Below, piece after piece: positions 8,361 through 16,559 of a stretch of DNA of 64,000 nucleotides. Position 1 is the first letter of the stretch; each line of letters begins with the position of its first letter. Under the pieces are notes generated by a model that was not told the DNA's origin, did no database searches, and was given only the letters and a program-made list of their open reading frames with translations. The stretch comes from Nocardia inohanensis NBRC 100128. GTDB lineage: Bacteria; Actinomycetota; Actinomycetes; Mycobacteriales; Mycobacteriaceae. Location of the stretch: NCBI RefSeq assembly GCF_001612945.1, contig NZ_BDBK01000002.1, forward strand, positions 496,001-560,000. The letters are read 5' to 3'. A program made the position numbers and the translations under genes.

Positions 8361-8377
8361 TAGCTAATGATTAGCTA
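8361..8377. repeat. Perfect 17-bp inverted repeat after the GyrI-like pair
   Basis: TAGCTAAT-G-ATTAGCTA begins on the base after the stop codon. It has no T-run, and its AT-rich arms are unusual here, so it is more like a protein-binding site than a terminator. The following 230 bases up to 8610 have no gene; they contain a second small dyad CGATAC/GTATCG (8542–8559) and are the presumed promoter region of the downstream operon. Confidence 0.45.
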
Positions 8378-8610
8378 GCCCTGAACCAACCAGTCTTGTC
8401 GTTGCTTTTGATGACTAATAGCAATGGTTTGACCAGGGGGAATTTCTGGATGCGCATACGGGTATCGGACCGTTTGCCGGATATCTGGACAATTTCGGTG
8501 ACCTGACGGATACTCCCCTAGGTGCCCAAGCCAGGCGCGGTCGATACATGACCGTATCGGGCGGGAGCGCGCTTGCCGCGCGAAGTCAGTAGTAGTGGAG
8601 TGGGAACTAT

Positions 8611-9357
8611 ATGGCAGTCGAATCGATCTCGCTCATCCCGGCCGAAGGTGCAGGTCGCGGGATGCTCCGATGCCGTGATGCGCGATCCGGATGCACGATC
8701 TTGATCGGTCCGCCGGATGCGGATCCGAGGCTGTGGCGCGAGTATCTGGACGGCGCGCTGGCCGTCTACCGGTCCTTCGGCGCGGAGGAAGCGGTGGAGT
8801 ACGACGCCTGGCTCGACGGCCGCTCGACCTCACTGTTCTGTGTCGCACTCGATTCCGATGGCCGCGTGGTCGCCGGCGTGCGCGCCGAGGGCCCGCATCG
8901 CCACGTCGATCAGGTGCACGCCGTGCGCAGCTGGGCCGGCCGCACCGGCGACGCCGCCTTCCGCAAGATGGTCGCCGACCAGATCCCCGGCGGTGTCGTC
9001 GAAGCCAAGACCGGCTGGGTCGCCCGCGACGCGGAACACCGTCACGCCCTTGCGGATTGGGTCGCACGCGCCATCGTGCAGAGCGCTCTGCTGCTGGGCG
9101 TGCGCTACTCGACCGGCATCGCCCCTTCGCACGTGCTCGACCGCTACGCCAGCAGTGGCATGAAGGTGGTCTGGTGGGTGCCGCCCTCGGGCTATCCGAA
9201 CGAGCGATACATCACCCATCCGGTGTGGTGGGACATGGAGACCTACAAATCCGTCGGCACTCCCGAGCAGGTGCGGATGATCGAGGCCGAGATGGCGGAG
9301 CTGACGGCGAGCGGCACGGTCCCCCGGCCCCGGGGTGAGGGACTGGCGCAGGCATGA
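8611..9357 (+). CDS. GNAT-like protein (Rv1356c-type), first gene of the MoeY operon
   Basis: 248 residues. By position and size it corresponds to M. tuberculosis Rv1356c, next to moeY and the GGDEF-EAL gene. Strands such as SLFCVALDSDGRVVAGVRAE, then VVEAKTGWVARD and a helix with ALLLGVRYSTGIAPSHVLDR followed by SGMKVVWWVP, read like a GNAT core and recall autoinducer-synthase or N-acyl amino-acid synthase folds. That assignment is inference from the pattern. It overlaps moeY by ATGA, so the two are translationally coupled. Substrate unknown. Confidence 0.65.
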   Translation: MAVESISLIPAEGAGRGMLRCRDARSGCTILIGPPDADPRLWREYLDGALAVYRSFGAEEAVEYDAWLDGRSTSLFCVALDSDGRVVAGVRAEGPHRHVDQVHAVRSWAGRTGDAAFRKMVADQIPGGVVEAKTGWVARDAEHRHALADWVARAIVQSALLLGVRYSTGIAPSHVLDRYASSGMKVVWWVPPSGYPNERYITHPVWWDMETYKSVGTPEQVRMIEAEMAELTASGTVPRPRGEGLAQA

Positions 9358-11504
9358 GCGCCGGTCCGTTCGCGGCCGGTGTGCACCGGCCGCTGCTGCT
9401 CGATGAATTCCATCCGGATGACGCTGTACAACTGGCGGCTCTGCGCGCGGACCCCACCATCGAATTCACTGATCGCCGCGATTTGCTGCGTGCTGAATTC
9501 GCCGGTCTGCTCTCGCCGCCGGAATTGTTCGAAGGACCGGAATTCGATCGCTGGGTTTATTATCCGTGGCGTCGCTCGGTCATTGCCCTGCCCGGCCCGA
9601 ACACCATGCGGGCGCTGCGGCTGGACCGGAACCGCAATCACCTCACCCGGCCGGAACAGGAAAAGCTCGGTGCGCTGAGTATCGGTGTGGTCGGGCAGAG
9701 CGTCGGTCACGCCGTCGCCTATACCCTGGCGCTGGAAGGCATTTGCGGCCGGCTGCGGCTGGCCGACTTCGACACCATCGAGCTGTCGAATCTGAACCGC
9801 ATCCCGGGCACGGTATTCGATATCGGCGAGAACAAGGCCGTGGTCACCTCTCGCCGAATCGCCGAACTCGATCCGTATCTGCCCGTCGAGGTCTTCGAAA
9901 CCGGTGTCGGCGAAGACAATATGGATGCCTTCCTGTCCGGCCTGTCGATCGTGGTCGAGGAGTGCGATTCGCTCGACATCAAACTCGCGGTGCGCGAGGG
10001 CGCACGCCGGCACCGGCTGCCGCTGCTCATGCAATCCAACGATCGTGGGCTCCTGGATGTCGAGCGCTTCGATCTGGATCCGAACCGCCGCCCGTTCCAC
10101 GGCATGCTCGGCGGGACCGGTTCGGCGGAGCTGCGCGGCCTCTCCACCCGGGACAAGGCGCCGCACGTCATCCGGATTCTGGACGGCCGCAATCTGTCCG
10201 AGAACCTCGCGGCCAGCATGGTGGAGGTCGGCGAAACCCTCAACAGCTGGCCGCAATTGGGCGGCGAGGTGCAGCTCGGTGGCGCGAGCGTGGCGAGCGC
10301 GGTGCGCCGGATCGGGTTGGGCATCAAGCTGCCGTCGGGCCGTACCCGCGTGGATGTCGAGCGTGCACTCGATGAGATCGTCGAACCGGAACCGTTCGAG
10401 GATCTGGTGTGGCCCGAGGAATCCGACGCCGAGCCGGAACCGGAGTCCGGGCTCGCGGCCGTGCTGGCCTGCGCACAGCGCGCTCCGTCCGGCGGCAACG
10501 CCCAGCCCTGGAACTTGGTTGCCGACGCTGAGTCCGTCACCGTTTCACTCGCCCGCGAACGTACTTCGATGATGGATATCGGCTACCGCGGCAGTGCGCT
10601 GGCCCTCGGTGCGGCGCTCTACAACGCACGCGCCGCCGCGGCCGCGCAGGGCCTGCTCGGCGCGGCCGAATTGCGCACCGGCGGAACGGAACTGCTCACC
10701 GCGGTGCTGCGCCTGGGCGACGGCGCCGATTCCGAACTCGCCCAGGACTATCCGGCCCTGCTCACCCGGCACACCAATCGCCGGGACGGGTCCGGCGCAC
10801 CGCTGCCCACCGCGGTGCTGTCCGCCCTCACCACCGCCGCGACTCGCGCGGGCGGCGGGCTGCACTGGATCACCGAGCGTTCGGATATCGATTCCGCCGC
10901 CGAGATGCTGGCCGCCTCCGAGCGCACCCGATATCTGACCCCGGCCATGCACGCCGAGATGATCTCCGAACTGCGCTGGCCCGGTGACGATCTGCGCACC
11001 GGCATGGACCTGCGCACCCTGGATCTGGCTCCCGATGAAGTGGCCAAGCTGGAGATCGCCCGCCGCGCCGATGTAATGGCCCTGCTCCGCACCTGGTCCG
11101 GCGGCCGGGCGCTGGTGGATGGCACCCTCGGCAAGCTCCGCACCAGTTCGGCGCTGGCGGTGCTGACCATGCCCGCCCCGCCGCTCGACGACCCCGCGGA
11201 GCTGGCCGCTTACGCCCGGGCCGGGGCCTCCCTGCAACGCGTCTGGATCGAGGCGGAACGGCGTGGAGTGGCCGTTCAGCCCGTTTCGCCGGTATTCCTG
11301 TTCGCCCGACGCCCCGAGGAACTGCATACGGTTTCCCCGGAGTTCGCCGATACACTAGCGTCACTTCAGGGCCGCTTCCTGGAGCTGTCGGGAGTGCCTG
11401 AGGACGAAACGATGGTGGCGGTTCTGCGGTTGGGATACGCGCCGAAACCAACGGTTCGGAGCAGGCGACTTCCCATACCGGGCGCGGACACCCGCGGTTT
11501 GTGA
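9354..11504 (+). CDS. moeY: MoeY-like fusion: ThiF/E1-like domain plus nitroreductase
   Basis: 716 residues, the length of M. tuberculosis MoeY (Rv1355c). Residues about 110–235 form a ThiF/E1-like Rossmann domain with IGVVGQSVGHAVAYTLA, the acidic strand LADFDTIELSNLNR and VEECDSLDIK. The usual GxGxxG is relaxed to GQSVGH. From about residue 365 there is an FMN-nitroreductase-like domain beginning LACAQRAPSGGNAQPW. Annotation as molybdopterin biosynthesis is historical; no MoaD-like partner is present, and the fusion suggests an adenylation-plus-redox enzyme on an unknown substrate. It is coupled to the GNAT-like gene and lies 13 bases before the cyclic-di-GMP gene. Confidence 0.8.
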   Translation: MSAGPFAAGVHRPLLLDEFHPDDAVQLAALRADPTIEFTDRRDLLRAEFAGLLSPPELFEGPEFDRWVYYPWRRSVIALPGPNTMRALRLDRNRNHLTRPEQEKLGALSIGVVGQSVGHAVAYTLALEGICGRLRLADFDTIELSNLNRIPGTVFDIGENKAVVTSRRIAELDPYLPVEVFETGVGEDNMDAFLSGLSIVVEECDSLDIKLAVREGARRHRLPLLMQSNDRGLLDVERFDLDPNRRPFHGMLGGTGSAELRGLSTRDKAPHVIRILDGRNLSENLAASMVEVGETLNSWPQLGGEVQLGGASVASAVRRIGLGIKLPSGRTRVDVERALDEIVEPEPFEDLVWPEESDAEPEPESGLAAVLACAQRAPSGGNAQPWNLVADAESVTVSLARERTSMMDIGYRGSALALGAALYNARAAAAAQGLLGAAELRTGGTELLTAVLRLGDGADSELAQDYPALLTRHTNRRDGSGAPLPTAVLSALTTAATRAGGGLHWITERSDIDSAAEMLAASERTRYLTPAMHAEMISELRWPGDDLRTGMDLRTLDLAPDEVAKLEIARRADVMALLRTWSGGRALVDGTLGKLRTSSALAVLTMPAPPLDDPAELAAYARAGASLQRVWIEAERRGVAVQPVSPVFLFARRPEELHTVSPEFADTLASLQGRFLELSGVPEDETMVAVLRLGYAPKPTVRSRRLPIPGADTRGL

Positions 11505-11517
11505 GATCGGAGAAAAG

Positions 11518-13383
11518 GTGCCTCGGCGAACGCTCGACTCACTGGTGACCCAGGTCGCCTCCGAGTTGATGGCGGTCGATGCCACCATGATGGCGGCGGC
11601 CAGCGAGCAGGTGCTGTCCTGGCTGGTGGAGCACTTCGACGTCGATTTCAGTTTCCTGCGCTTCACCGATCCGGTGCGCCGGGTCTCCATGCTGGTCGCG
11701 GAGTGGCCGCGCCGGGTCCCGCCCGACGACGACGATCCGCTGCATGTGGCCCATCTCGACGATCCGACCTCCGCGCTCGGGCAGCTCTCACACACCACCG
11801 AGCCGATCATCATCCGGCCGATTCCCGAATTCGCCGACTATCAGCAACTGATTCAGCAGGCCACCGGTATCGATTCGGTGTCGGTGGCCGCGGTGCCGCT
11901 GGTGTCGCGGGGTGAACCCACCGGCATTCTCGGCTTCATCAAGGCCGGCGATCGCGAGTGGAGTAATCGGGAACTCAATGTGCTCAAGGCGATTGCCGCG
12001 CTGTTCGCGCAGTTGCAGGCGCGCGTGGTCGCCGAGGAGCGGTTGCGCTACATCGCCATGCACGATGATCTGACCGGCCTGGCGAATCGGCGGTCGCTGC
12101 TCGAACATATGGAGGAGCGGCTCAAATCCGGCAGTCAGGGGCCGGTGGCGACGTTTTTCCTGGATCTGGATCGGCTCAAGGCGCTCAACGATTTTCTGGG
12201 CCACACCGCCGGGGACAATTTCATTCGCACGCTGGCTACTCGTTTGCGTGAGAATTTGGATCCCGGCGACATGATCGCCCGGCTCGGCGGCGACGAGTTC
12301 GTCATCGTGCCCGCCAAACCCCTGGATGCCGCGGCCGCGGATCAGGAGGCGACCCGCATTCAACAGCTCATCGGCCGCCGGGTCACGGTCGGCGAGGAGA
12401 CCGTCAGTCGCGGGGCGAGTATCGGTGTGGCGCTGGGGATTCCGGGTGAGACCACGGTGGCCGATGTCCTGCGCCGCGCCGATCACGCCCTGCTGTCGGC
12501 GAAGTCGAGCGGTGGCAACGGGGTGGCCGTGTTCACCGACGCCATGCGGGCGCAGTTCGAATTGCAGGACGATGTCGAGTTGAACCTGCGCGGTGCGGTG
12601 TCGGATGGTTCGCTGCTGCTGCACTATCAGCCCGAGGTCGATCTGAGAACGGGGCGGGTGGTCGCGCTCGAGGCGCTGGTGCGCTGGCAGCATCCGACGC
12701 GCGGGCTGCTGCCGCCGGGGGCGTTCGTCGGGGTCGCCGAGGCGACGAATCTGGCGGGGGAGCTCGGCCGCTGGGTGATTCGCACGGCGTGTGAGCAGTT
12801 CTCGCAATGGCGGAAACGCGGGCTCGCCTCGAATGTCGTCATTCGCATCAATGTCTCTCCGGTGCAGCTGGTTTCGCTGGATTTCGTGGAGACGATGGAG
12901 GATATTCTGCGCCGGTTCGGCATCGACGGTTCGTCGGTGTGCCTGGAGATCACCGAGCATGTGGTGGTGCAGGATCTGGCGCGGACCCAGGTGACCCTGC
13001 GCGGGCTGAAGCGGATGGGCGTGCAGATCGCCATCGACGATTTCGGCACCGGATATTCGTCGCTGTCGCATTTGAAGGCGCTGCCGGTGGACGCGGTGAA
13101 GATCGATCGCGGGTTCGTGCAGCGGCTGGGCGCCAGCGCCGATGATTTGGCGATTGTGAAATCCATTGTGGGACTTGCCGGTTCGTTCGGGCTCGGCGTG
13201 GTCGGCGAAGGCGTCGAAACCACGGTCGCGGCGCGTACCCTGGTGGCATTGGGATGTTATCGGGCGCAAGGTTTTCTGATCGCGCGGCCGATGCCGGCGG
13301 AGGAAGTCGAAACACATTTGAGCGCGGGCCGGATAGCGTTGGATCTGGATCTTCCGGGTACCGGCCGCAACTCGGCCCCCTGA
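11518..13383 (+). CDS. GAF–GGDEF–EAL cyclic-di-GMP synthase/phosphodiesterase
   Basis: 621 residues, matching Rv1354c and DcpA-type bifunctional enzymes. Order: an N-terminal GAF-like sensor (about 20–170), GGDEF (about 175–340) with intact GGDEF at 257–261, and EAL (about 355–605). The EAL catalytic motif is E385-A-L, with EITEH, DDFGTGYSS (507 on), KIDRGF and EGVE (564–567) all present. The product-inhibition I-site RxxD is absent (D248-P-G-D251). Both halves look catalytically competent. No membrane segment is seen, so it is cytosolic. The GTG start follows a GGAGA site; it is the third gene of the operon. Confidence 0.93.
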   Translation: MPRRTLDSLVTQVASELMAVDATMMAAASEQVLSWLVEHFDVDFSFLRFTDPVRRVSMLVAEWPRRVPPDDDDPLHVAHLDDPTSALGQLSHTTEPIIIRPIPEFADYQQLIQQATGIDSVSVAAVPLVSRGEPTGILGFIKAGDREWSNRELNVLKAIAALFAQLQARVVAEERLRYIAMHDDLTGLANRRSLLEHMEERLKSGSQGPVATFFLDLDRLKALNDFLGHTAGDNFIRTLATRLRENLDPGDMIARLGGDEFVIVPAKPLDAAAADQEATRIQQLIGRRVTVGEETVSRGASIGVALGIPGETTVADVLRRADHALLSAKSSGGNGVAVFTDAMRAQFELQDDVELNLRGAVSDGSLLLHYQPEVDLRTGRVVALEALVRWQHPTRGLLPPGAFVGVAEATNLAGELGRWVIRTACEQFSQWRKRGLASNVVIRINVSPVQLVSLDFVETMEDILRRFGIDGSSVCLEITEHVVVQDLARTQVTLRGLKRMGVQIAIDDFGTGYSSLSHLKALPVDAVKIDRGFVQRLGASADDLAIVKSIVGLAGSFGLGVVGEGVETTVAARTLVALGCYRAQGFLIARPMPAEEVETHLSAGRIALDLDLPGTGRNSAP

Positions 13384-13411
13384 AATAGGGGCGGATACCT
13401 GAGAATGACCG

Positions 13412-13437
13412 ACTCGCGAACAATAATGTTCGCGAGT
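13412..13437. promoter_or_regulatory. Perfect 10-bp-arm inverted repeat upstream of an SDR gene
   Basis: ACTCGCGAAC and GTTCGCGAGT flank an AATAAT spacer, 46 bases before the SDR start and 29 bases after the GGDEF-EAL stop. There is no T-run, so an operator is likelier than a terminator. Confidence 0.5.
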
Positions 13438-13482
13438 AGCGTGCGCGTCTGACAGAGCTGTCGAATTCGAGGATGGATCGGC

Positions 13483-14337
13483 GTGGGTGATCGAAGCCTG
13501 AGCGGCAAGAAAACATTGATAACCGGGGCCGCGAGCGGCATCGGCCGGGCGACCGCGCTGGCCGCGGCGCGCAAGGGGGCGCGGCTGGTGCTGACCGATC
13601 TGAACGCCGAGGGCCTCGACGACACCGTCGCGACGGTGCGCGCGGGCGGCGGCACGGTCGAGTACGCCCAGGCGCTCGACATCAGCGACTACGACGCGGT
13701 CACCGCCTTCGCGAAACAGGTGCACGAGCAGCTGGGTTCGCTGGATGTGGTGATGAACATCGCGGGCGTGTCGACCTGGGGGACGGTCGAGAACCTCGAG
13801 CATCGGCATTGGAAGCTGATGGTGGATGTGAACCTCATGGGCCCCATTCACGTGATCGAGAACTTCGTACCGCCGATGATCGCGGCCAAGCGCGGCGGCG
13901 CGCTGGTGAACGTGTCCTCGGCGGCCGGGCTGCTGGCCTTCCCGTGGCACGCCGCCTACAGCGCCAGCAAGTTCGGCTTGCGCGGGGTGTCGGAGGTCCT
14001 GCGATTCGATCTCGCGCGGCACGACATCAAGGTGCACCTGGTGGTGCCGGGCGCGGTGGACACGCCGCTGGTGCAATCGGTGGATATTGTCGGCGCGGAC
14101 CGCGACGACCCGCGAATCCAAGCCTGGATCAAGCGATTCCGCCGGCACGCCCGCCAGCCCGAGCAGGTGGCGGATTCGATCCTGAAGGGCGTGGAGAAGG
14201 GCACCTACCTGGTGCACACCCAGTTCGACATCCGCTTCGGCTACTGGTGGGCGCGCAAGTTCGCCTGGCCGTACGAGTTCGTGATGGCGAAGGCCAACGA
14301 CCTGTTCACCACGTTCCTGCCGAAGGATCAGCGCTGA
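13483..14337 (+). CDS. Short-chain dehydrogenase/reductase
   Basis: 284-residue classical SDR. It has the cofactor motif TGAASGIG (residues 15–22), an acidic residue after beta-2 (LVLTDLN) favouring NAD(H), the NIAG variant of NNAG, and the catalytic SSAAG…YSASKFG. The substrate-binding C-terminal half is longer than in FabG and ends in aromatic residues (FGYWWARKFAWPYEF), suggesting a lipid or other hydrophobic substrate. The GTG start is preceded by GAGGATGGA. It is preceded by a strong inverted repeat. Role unknown. Confidence 0.85.
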   Translation: MGDRSLSGKKTLITGAASGIGRATALAAARKGARLVLTDLNAEGLDDTVATVRAGGGTVEYAQALDISDYDAVTAFAKQVHEQLGSLDVVMNIAGVSTWGTVENLEHRHWKLMVDVNLMGPIHVIENFVPPMIAAKRGGALVNVSSAAGLLAFPWHAAYSASKFGLRGVSEVLRFDLARHDIKVHLVVPGAVDTPLVQSVDIVGADRDDPRIQAWIKRFRRHARQPEQVADSILKGVEKGTYLVHTQFDIRFGYWWARKFAWPYEFVMAKANDLFTTFLPKDQR

Positions 14338-14355
14338 CCGGACGGGGGGAGGGGG

Positions 14356-14859
14356 TTATGCGGTGGCGGGACCGCAGGTTTTCGGCTCGGCGCAGTGTTC
14401 CGCGGCGTGCACGTCCAGTACCCGCGCCCCCGGGCCCGCATCGCCCAGATGATCGTGCGCATTGACCAGTTTGCAGCTGCCCAGCGACAGGCAGCCGCAG
14501 CCGATGCACCCGGTCAGGTTGTCGCGCAGGCGAATCAGTTGTTCGATGCGCTCGTCCAGGTCGGCGCGCCAGTTGGTGGAGAGCGTCTCCCAGTCGCGGC
14601 GGGTGGGGTTGCGGCCGTCGGGCAGCGTATCGAGGGCGGCCCGGATCTCGCCCAGCGGAATTCCGACACGCTGAGAGATGCGGATGAAGGCCACCCGGCG
14701 CAGGGTTTCGCGCGGATAGCGGCGCTGATTGCCGCTGGTGCGGCGCGCTGTGATCAAACCCTCACGTTCGTAGAAATGCAAGGCGGACACCGCAACTCCG
14801 GCGCGTTGGGCCAGCTGGCCCGGCGTCAACTCCTTGGCTTGCCACGACGCGGTCTGCAT
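14356..14859 (-). CDS. soxR: Redox-sensing MerR-family regulator SoxR
   Basis: 167 residues. The N-terminal MerR helix-turn-helix (LTPGQLAQRAGVAVSALHFY) is followed by a dimerisation helix and the SoxR iron-sulfur motif C118-x2-C121-x-C123-x5-C129 in CIGCGCLSLGSC, which binds [2Fe-2S]. Actinobacterial SoxR proteins respond to redox-active compounds rather than superoxide alone (family knowledge). It is divergent from arginine deiminase across 75 bases, with a probable SoxR box next to its own start codon. Confidence 0.93.
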   Translation of the reverse strand: MQTASWQAKELTPGQLAQRAGVAVSALHFYEREGLITARRTSGNQRRYPRETLRRVAFIRISQRVGIPLGEIRAALDTLPDGRNPTRRDWETLSTNWRADLDERIEQLIRLRDNLTGCIGCGCLSLGSCKLVNAHDHLGDAGPGARVLDVHAAEHCAEPKTCGPATA

Positions 14860-14860
14860 A

Positions 14861-14878
14861 CCTGAAGGTTAGTCGAGG
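14861..14878. promoter_or_regulatory. Candidate SoxR box
   Basis: CCTGAAGGTTAGTCGAGG matches the classic SoxR box CCTCAAGTTAACTTGAGG at 13 of 18 positions, including both CCT/AGG ends and the spacing. It lies immediately upstream of the soxR start and about 57 bases before arcA. Confidence 0.55.
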
Positions 14879-14934
14879 TTTTTCCCGGGTGCGAATTGCA
14901 TGCCATCTTTGCCCGGGGGAACTACCGTCAGGAT

Positions 14935-16164
14935 ATGGGAACCAAGGCTGCGCCCACGGCGCGACCGTTTTCCGTGACCTCGGAGGTCGGCGCGTTGCGT
15001 ACGGTGCTGCTGCACCGTCCAGGCGACGAGCTGCGCCGGCTCACCCCGCGCAATAACGACCAGTTGCTCTTCGACGCGATTCCCTGGGTGGAGCGCGCGC
15101 AGCAGGAGCACGACACCTTCGCCGAGGTGTTGCGCGGGCGCGGGGTCGAGGTATTGCTGCTGGCGGATCTGCTCACCGAGACCATTCAGGTGAGCGGGGC
15201 GGCACGGATACAGGGCATTTCGGGCGCGGTGGACGCGCGCCGGCTCGGGCACGGGCTGGCCGACGAACTGGCTTCCTATCTGCGCACGGTGCCGGCGCCC
15301 GAGCTGGCGCACATTCTCACCGCGGGCATGACCTTCGACGAGCTGCCGTTCAGCGCCGATGCCGCCTCGCTGGTGCGGCGCATGCATCACGGGCACGATT
15401 TCGTCATCGATCCGCTCGCGAACCTGCTCTTCACCCGCGACTCCTCGTTCTGGGTGGGGCCGCGGGTGGCGATCACCTCGCTCGCGCTGCCCGCGCGGGC
15501 CCGCGAGACCTCGCTGACCGATCTCATCTACGCCTTCCATCCGCGCTTCCTCGGCGTGCGCCGCGCCTACGAATCGCACACCGCGCCCATCGAAGGCGGG
15601 GATGTGCTGCTGCTCGCCAAGGGCGTGGTCGCCGTCGGGGTGGGGGAGCGGACCACGGCCGCCGGTGCGGAAGCCTTGGCGCGCAGCCTGTTCGAGGACG
15701 AGCTGGCACATACCGTGCTGGTGGTGCCGATCGCCCAGACCCGCGCCACCATGCATCTGGACACCGTGTGCACCATGGTGGATGTGGACGCGGTGGTCAT
15801 GTATCCGGCGGTGCAGGATTCGCTGTGCGCGTTCACCATTCGCCGCCGGGACGACGGCGGGGTGAGCATCGCCGGGCCCGACCCCTTCCTGAAGATGGCC
15901 GCCGAAGCCATGGGCATCGGGCGGCTGCGGGTGGTCGACACCGGGCTGGACGGGGTCACCGCCGAACGGGAGCAATGGGATGACGGCAACAACACGCTCG
16001 CGCTCGCGCCGGGCGTGGTGGTCGCCTACGAACGCAATGAGATGACCAATGCGCGACTGCTCGACGCCGGAATCGAAGTGCTGCCCATTCCCGGTTCCGA
16101 ACTGGGTTCCGGCCGAGGCGGTCCGCGCTGCCTGTCCTGCCCGTTGTCGCGTGACGAGGTGTGA
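14935..16164 (+). CDS. arcA: Arginine deiminase
   Basis: Hydrolyses L-arginine to citrulline and ammonia, the first step of the ADI pathway. 409 residues, usual for the family. The motifs present are [26 protein letters not shown], the His motif [11 protein letters not shown] and the C-terminal nucleophile C399 in [10 protein letters not shown] place the start at 14935 (MGTKAAP), since the family begins a few residues before SEVG; an ATG at 14896 would add 13 residues. No arcB, arcC or arcD is in the window, so carbamoyl-phosphate ATP generation is not coded beside it. A GntR regulator follows six bases downstream. Confidence 0.95.
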   Translation: MGTKAAPTARPFSVTSEVGALRTVLLHRPGDELRRLTPRNNDQLLFDAIPWVERAQQEHDTFAEVLRGRGVEVLLLADLLTETIQVSGAARIQGISGAVDARRLGHGLADELASYLRTVPAPELAHILTAGMTFDELPFSADAASLVRRMHHGHDFVIDPLANLLFTRDSSFWVGPRVAITSLALPARARETSLTDLIYAFHPRFLGVRRAYESHTAPIEGGDVLLLAKGVVAVGVGERTTAAGAEALARSLFEDELAHTVLVVPIAQTRATMHLDTVCTMVDVDAVVMYPAVQDSLCAFTIRRRDDGGVSIAGPDPFLKMAAEAMGIGRLRVVDTGLDGVTAEREQWDDGNNTLALAPGVVVAYERNEMTNARLLDAGIEVLPIPGSELGSGRGGPRCLSCPLSRDEV

Positions 16165-16170
16165 GAAGCC

Positions 16171-16545
16171 ATGCTGGACATCCCGGTCGACCACCACTCG
16201 ACGGTGCCGCCGTACGAGCAGCTCCGGCAGGGGATCATCGCCCGCGTCCGCTCCGGTGAGCTGGCGGCCGGGACGAAGATTCCCACCGTGCGCGCGCTCG
16301 CCGCGGAACTGAAACTCGCGCCGAATACGGTGGCGCGCGCCTATCGCGAGCTGGAGCAGGACGGCGTGCTCGAAACCCGCGGTCGCCTCGGCTCTTTCAT
16401 CGCTTCGTCGGGGGACCCCACCCGCGATCTCGCCGGTCGCGCCGCCACCGAATACGTCGGCGTCATCCGCCGTCTCGGCCTGGACGACGAAGCCGCTGTG
16501 CGCTACCTACGCGCGGCGCTGGGCGAAACCCGCCCCGCGCCGTAA
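16171..16545 (+). CDS. GntR-family regulator (YtrA-like, short)
   Basis: 124 residues: an N-terminal winged helix-turn-helix (PPYEQLRQGIIARVRSGEL, then IPTVRALAAELKLAPNTVARAYRELEQDG in sequence) with only a short helical tail of about 45 residues, as in YtrA-type repressors. These usually control neighbouring ABC transporters, but here the neighbour is arcA, six bases upstream, so the two are probably co-transcribed. Its stop is 15 bases from the convergent mannosyltransferase gene. Confidence 0.85.
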   Translation: MLDIPVDHHSTVPPYEQLRQGIIARVRSGELAAGTKIPTVRALAAELKLAPNTVARAYRELEQDGVLETRGRLGSFIASSGDPTRDLAGRAATEYVGVIRRLGLDDEAAVRYLRAALGETRPAP

Positions 16546-16559
16546 TCTCCGCGGACGGA

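Noticed and set aside
8378..8610. Possible cyclic-di-GMP riboswitch before the operon that contains a cyclic-di-GMP enzyme
   Set aside because: I looked for the GEMM-type core sequence and did not find it; only small dyads are present.
11788..14217. An 809-codon open frame on the minus strand
   Set aside because: It is antisense to the GGDEF-EAL and SDR genes, rich in His/Gln/Arg, and has no domain pattern: a high-GC shadow frame.
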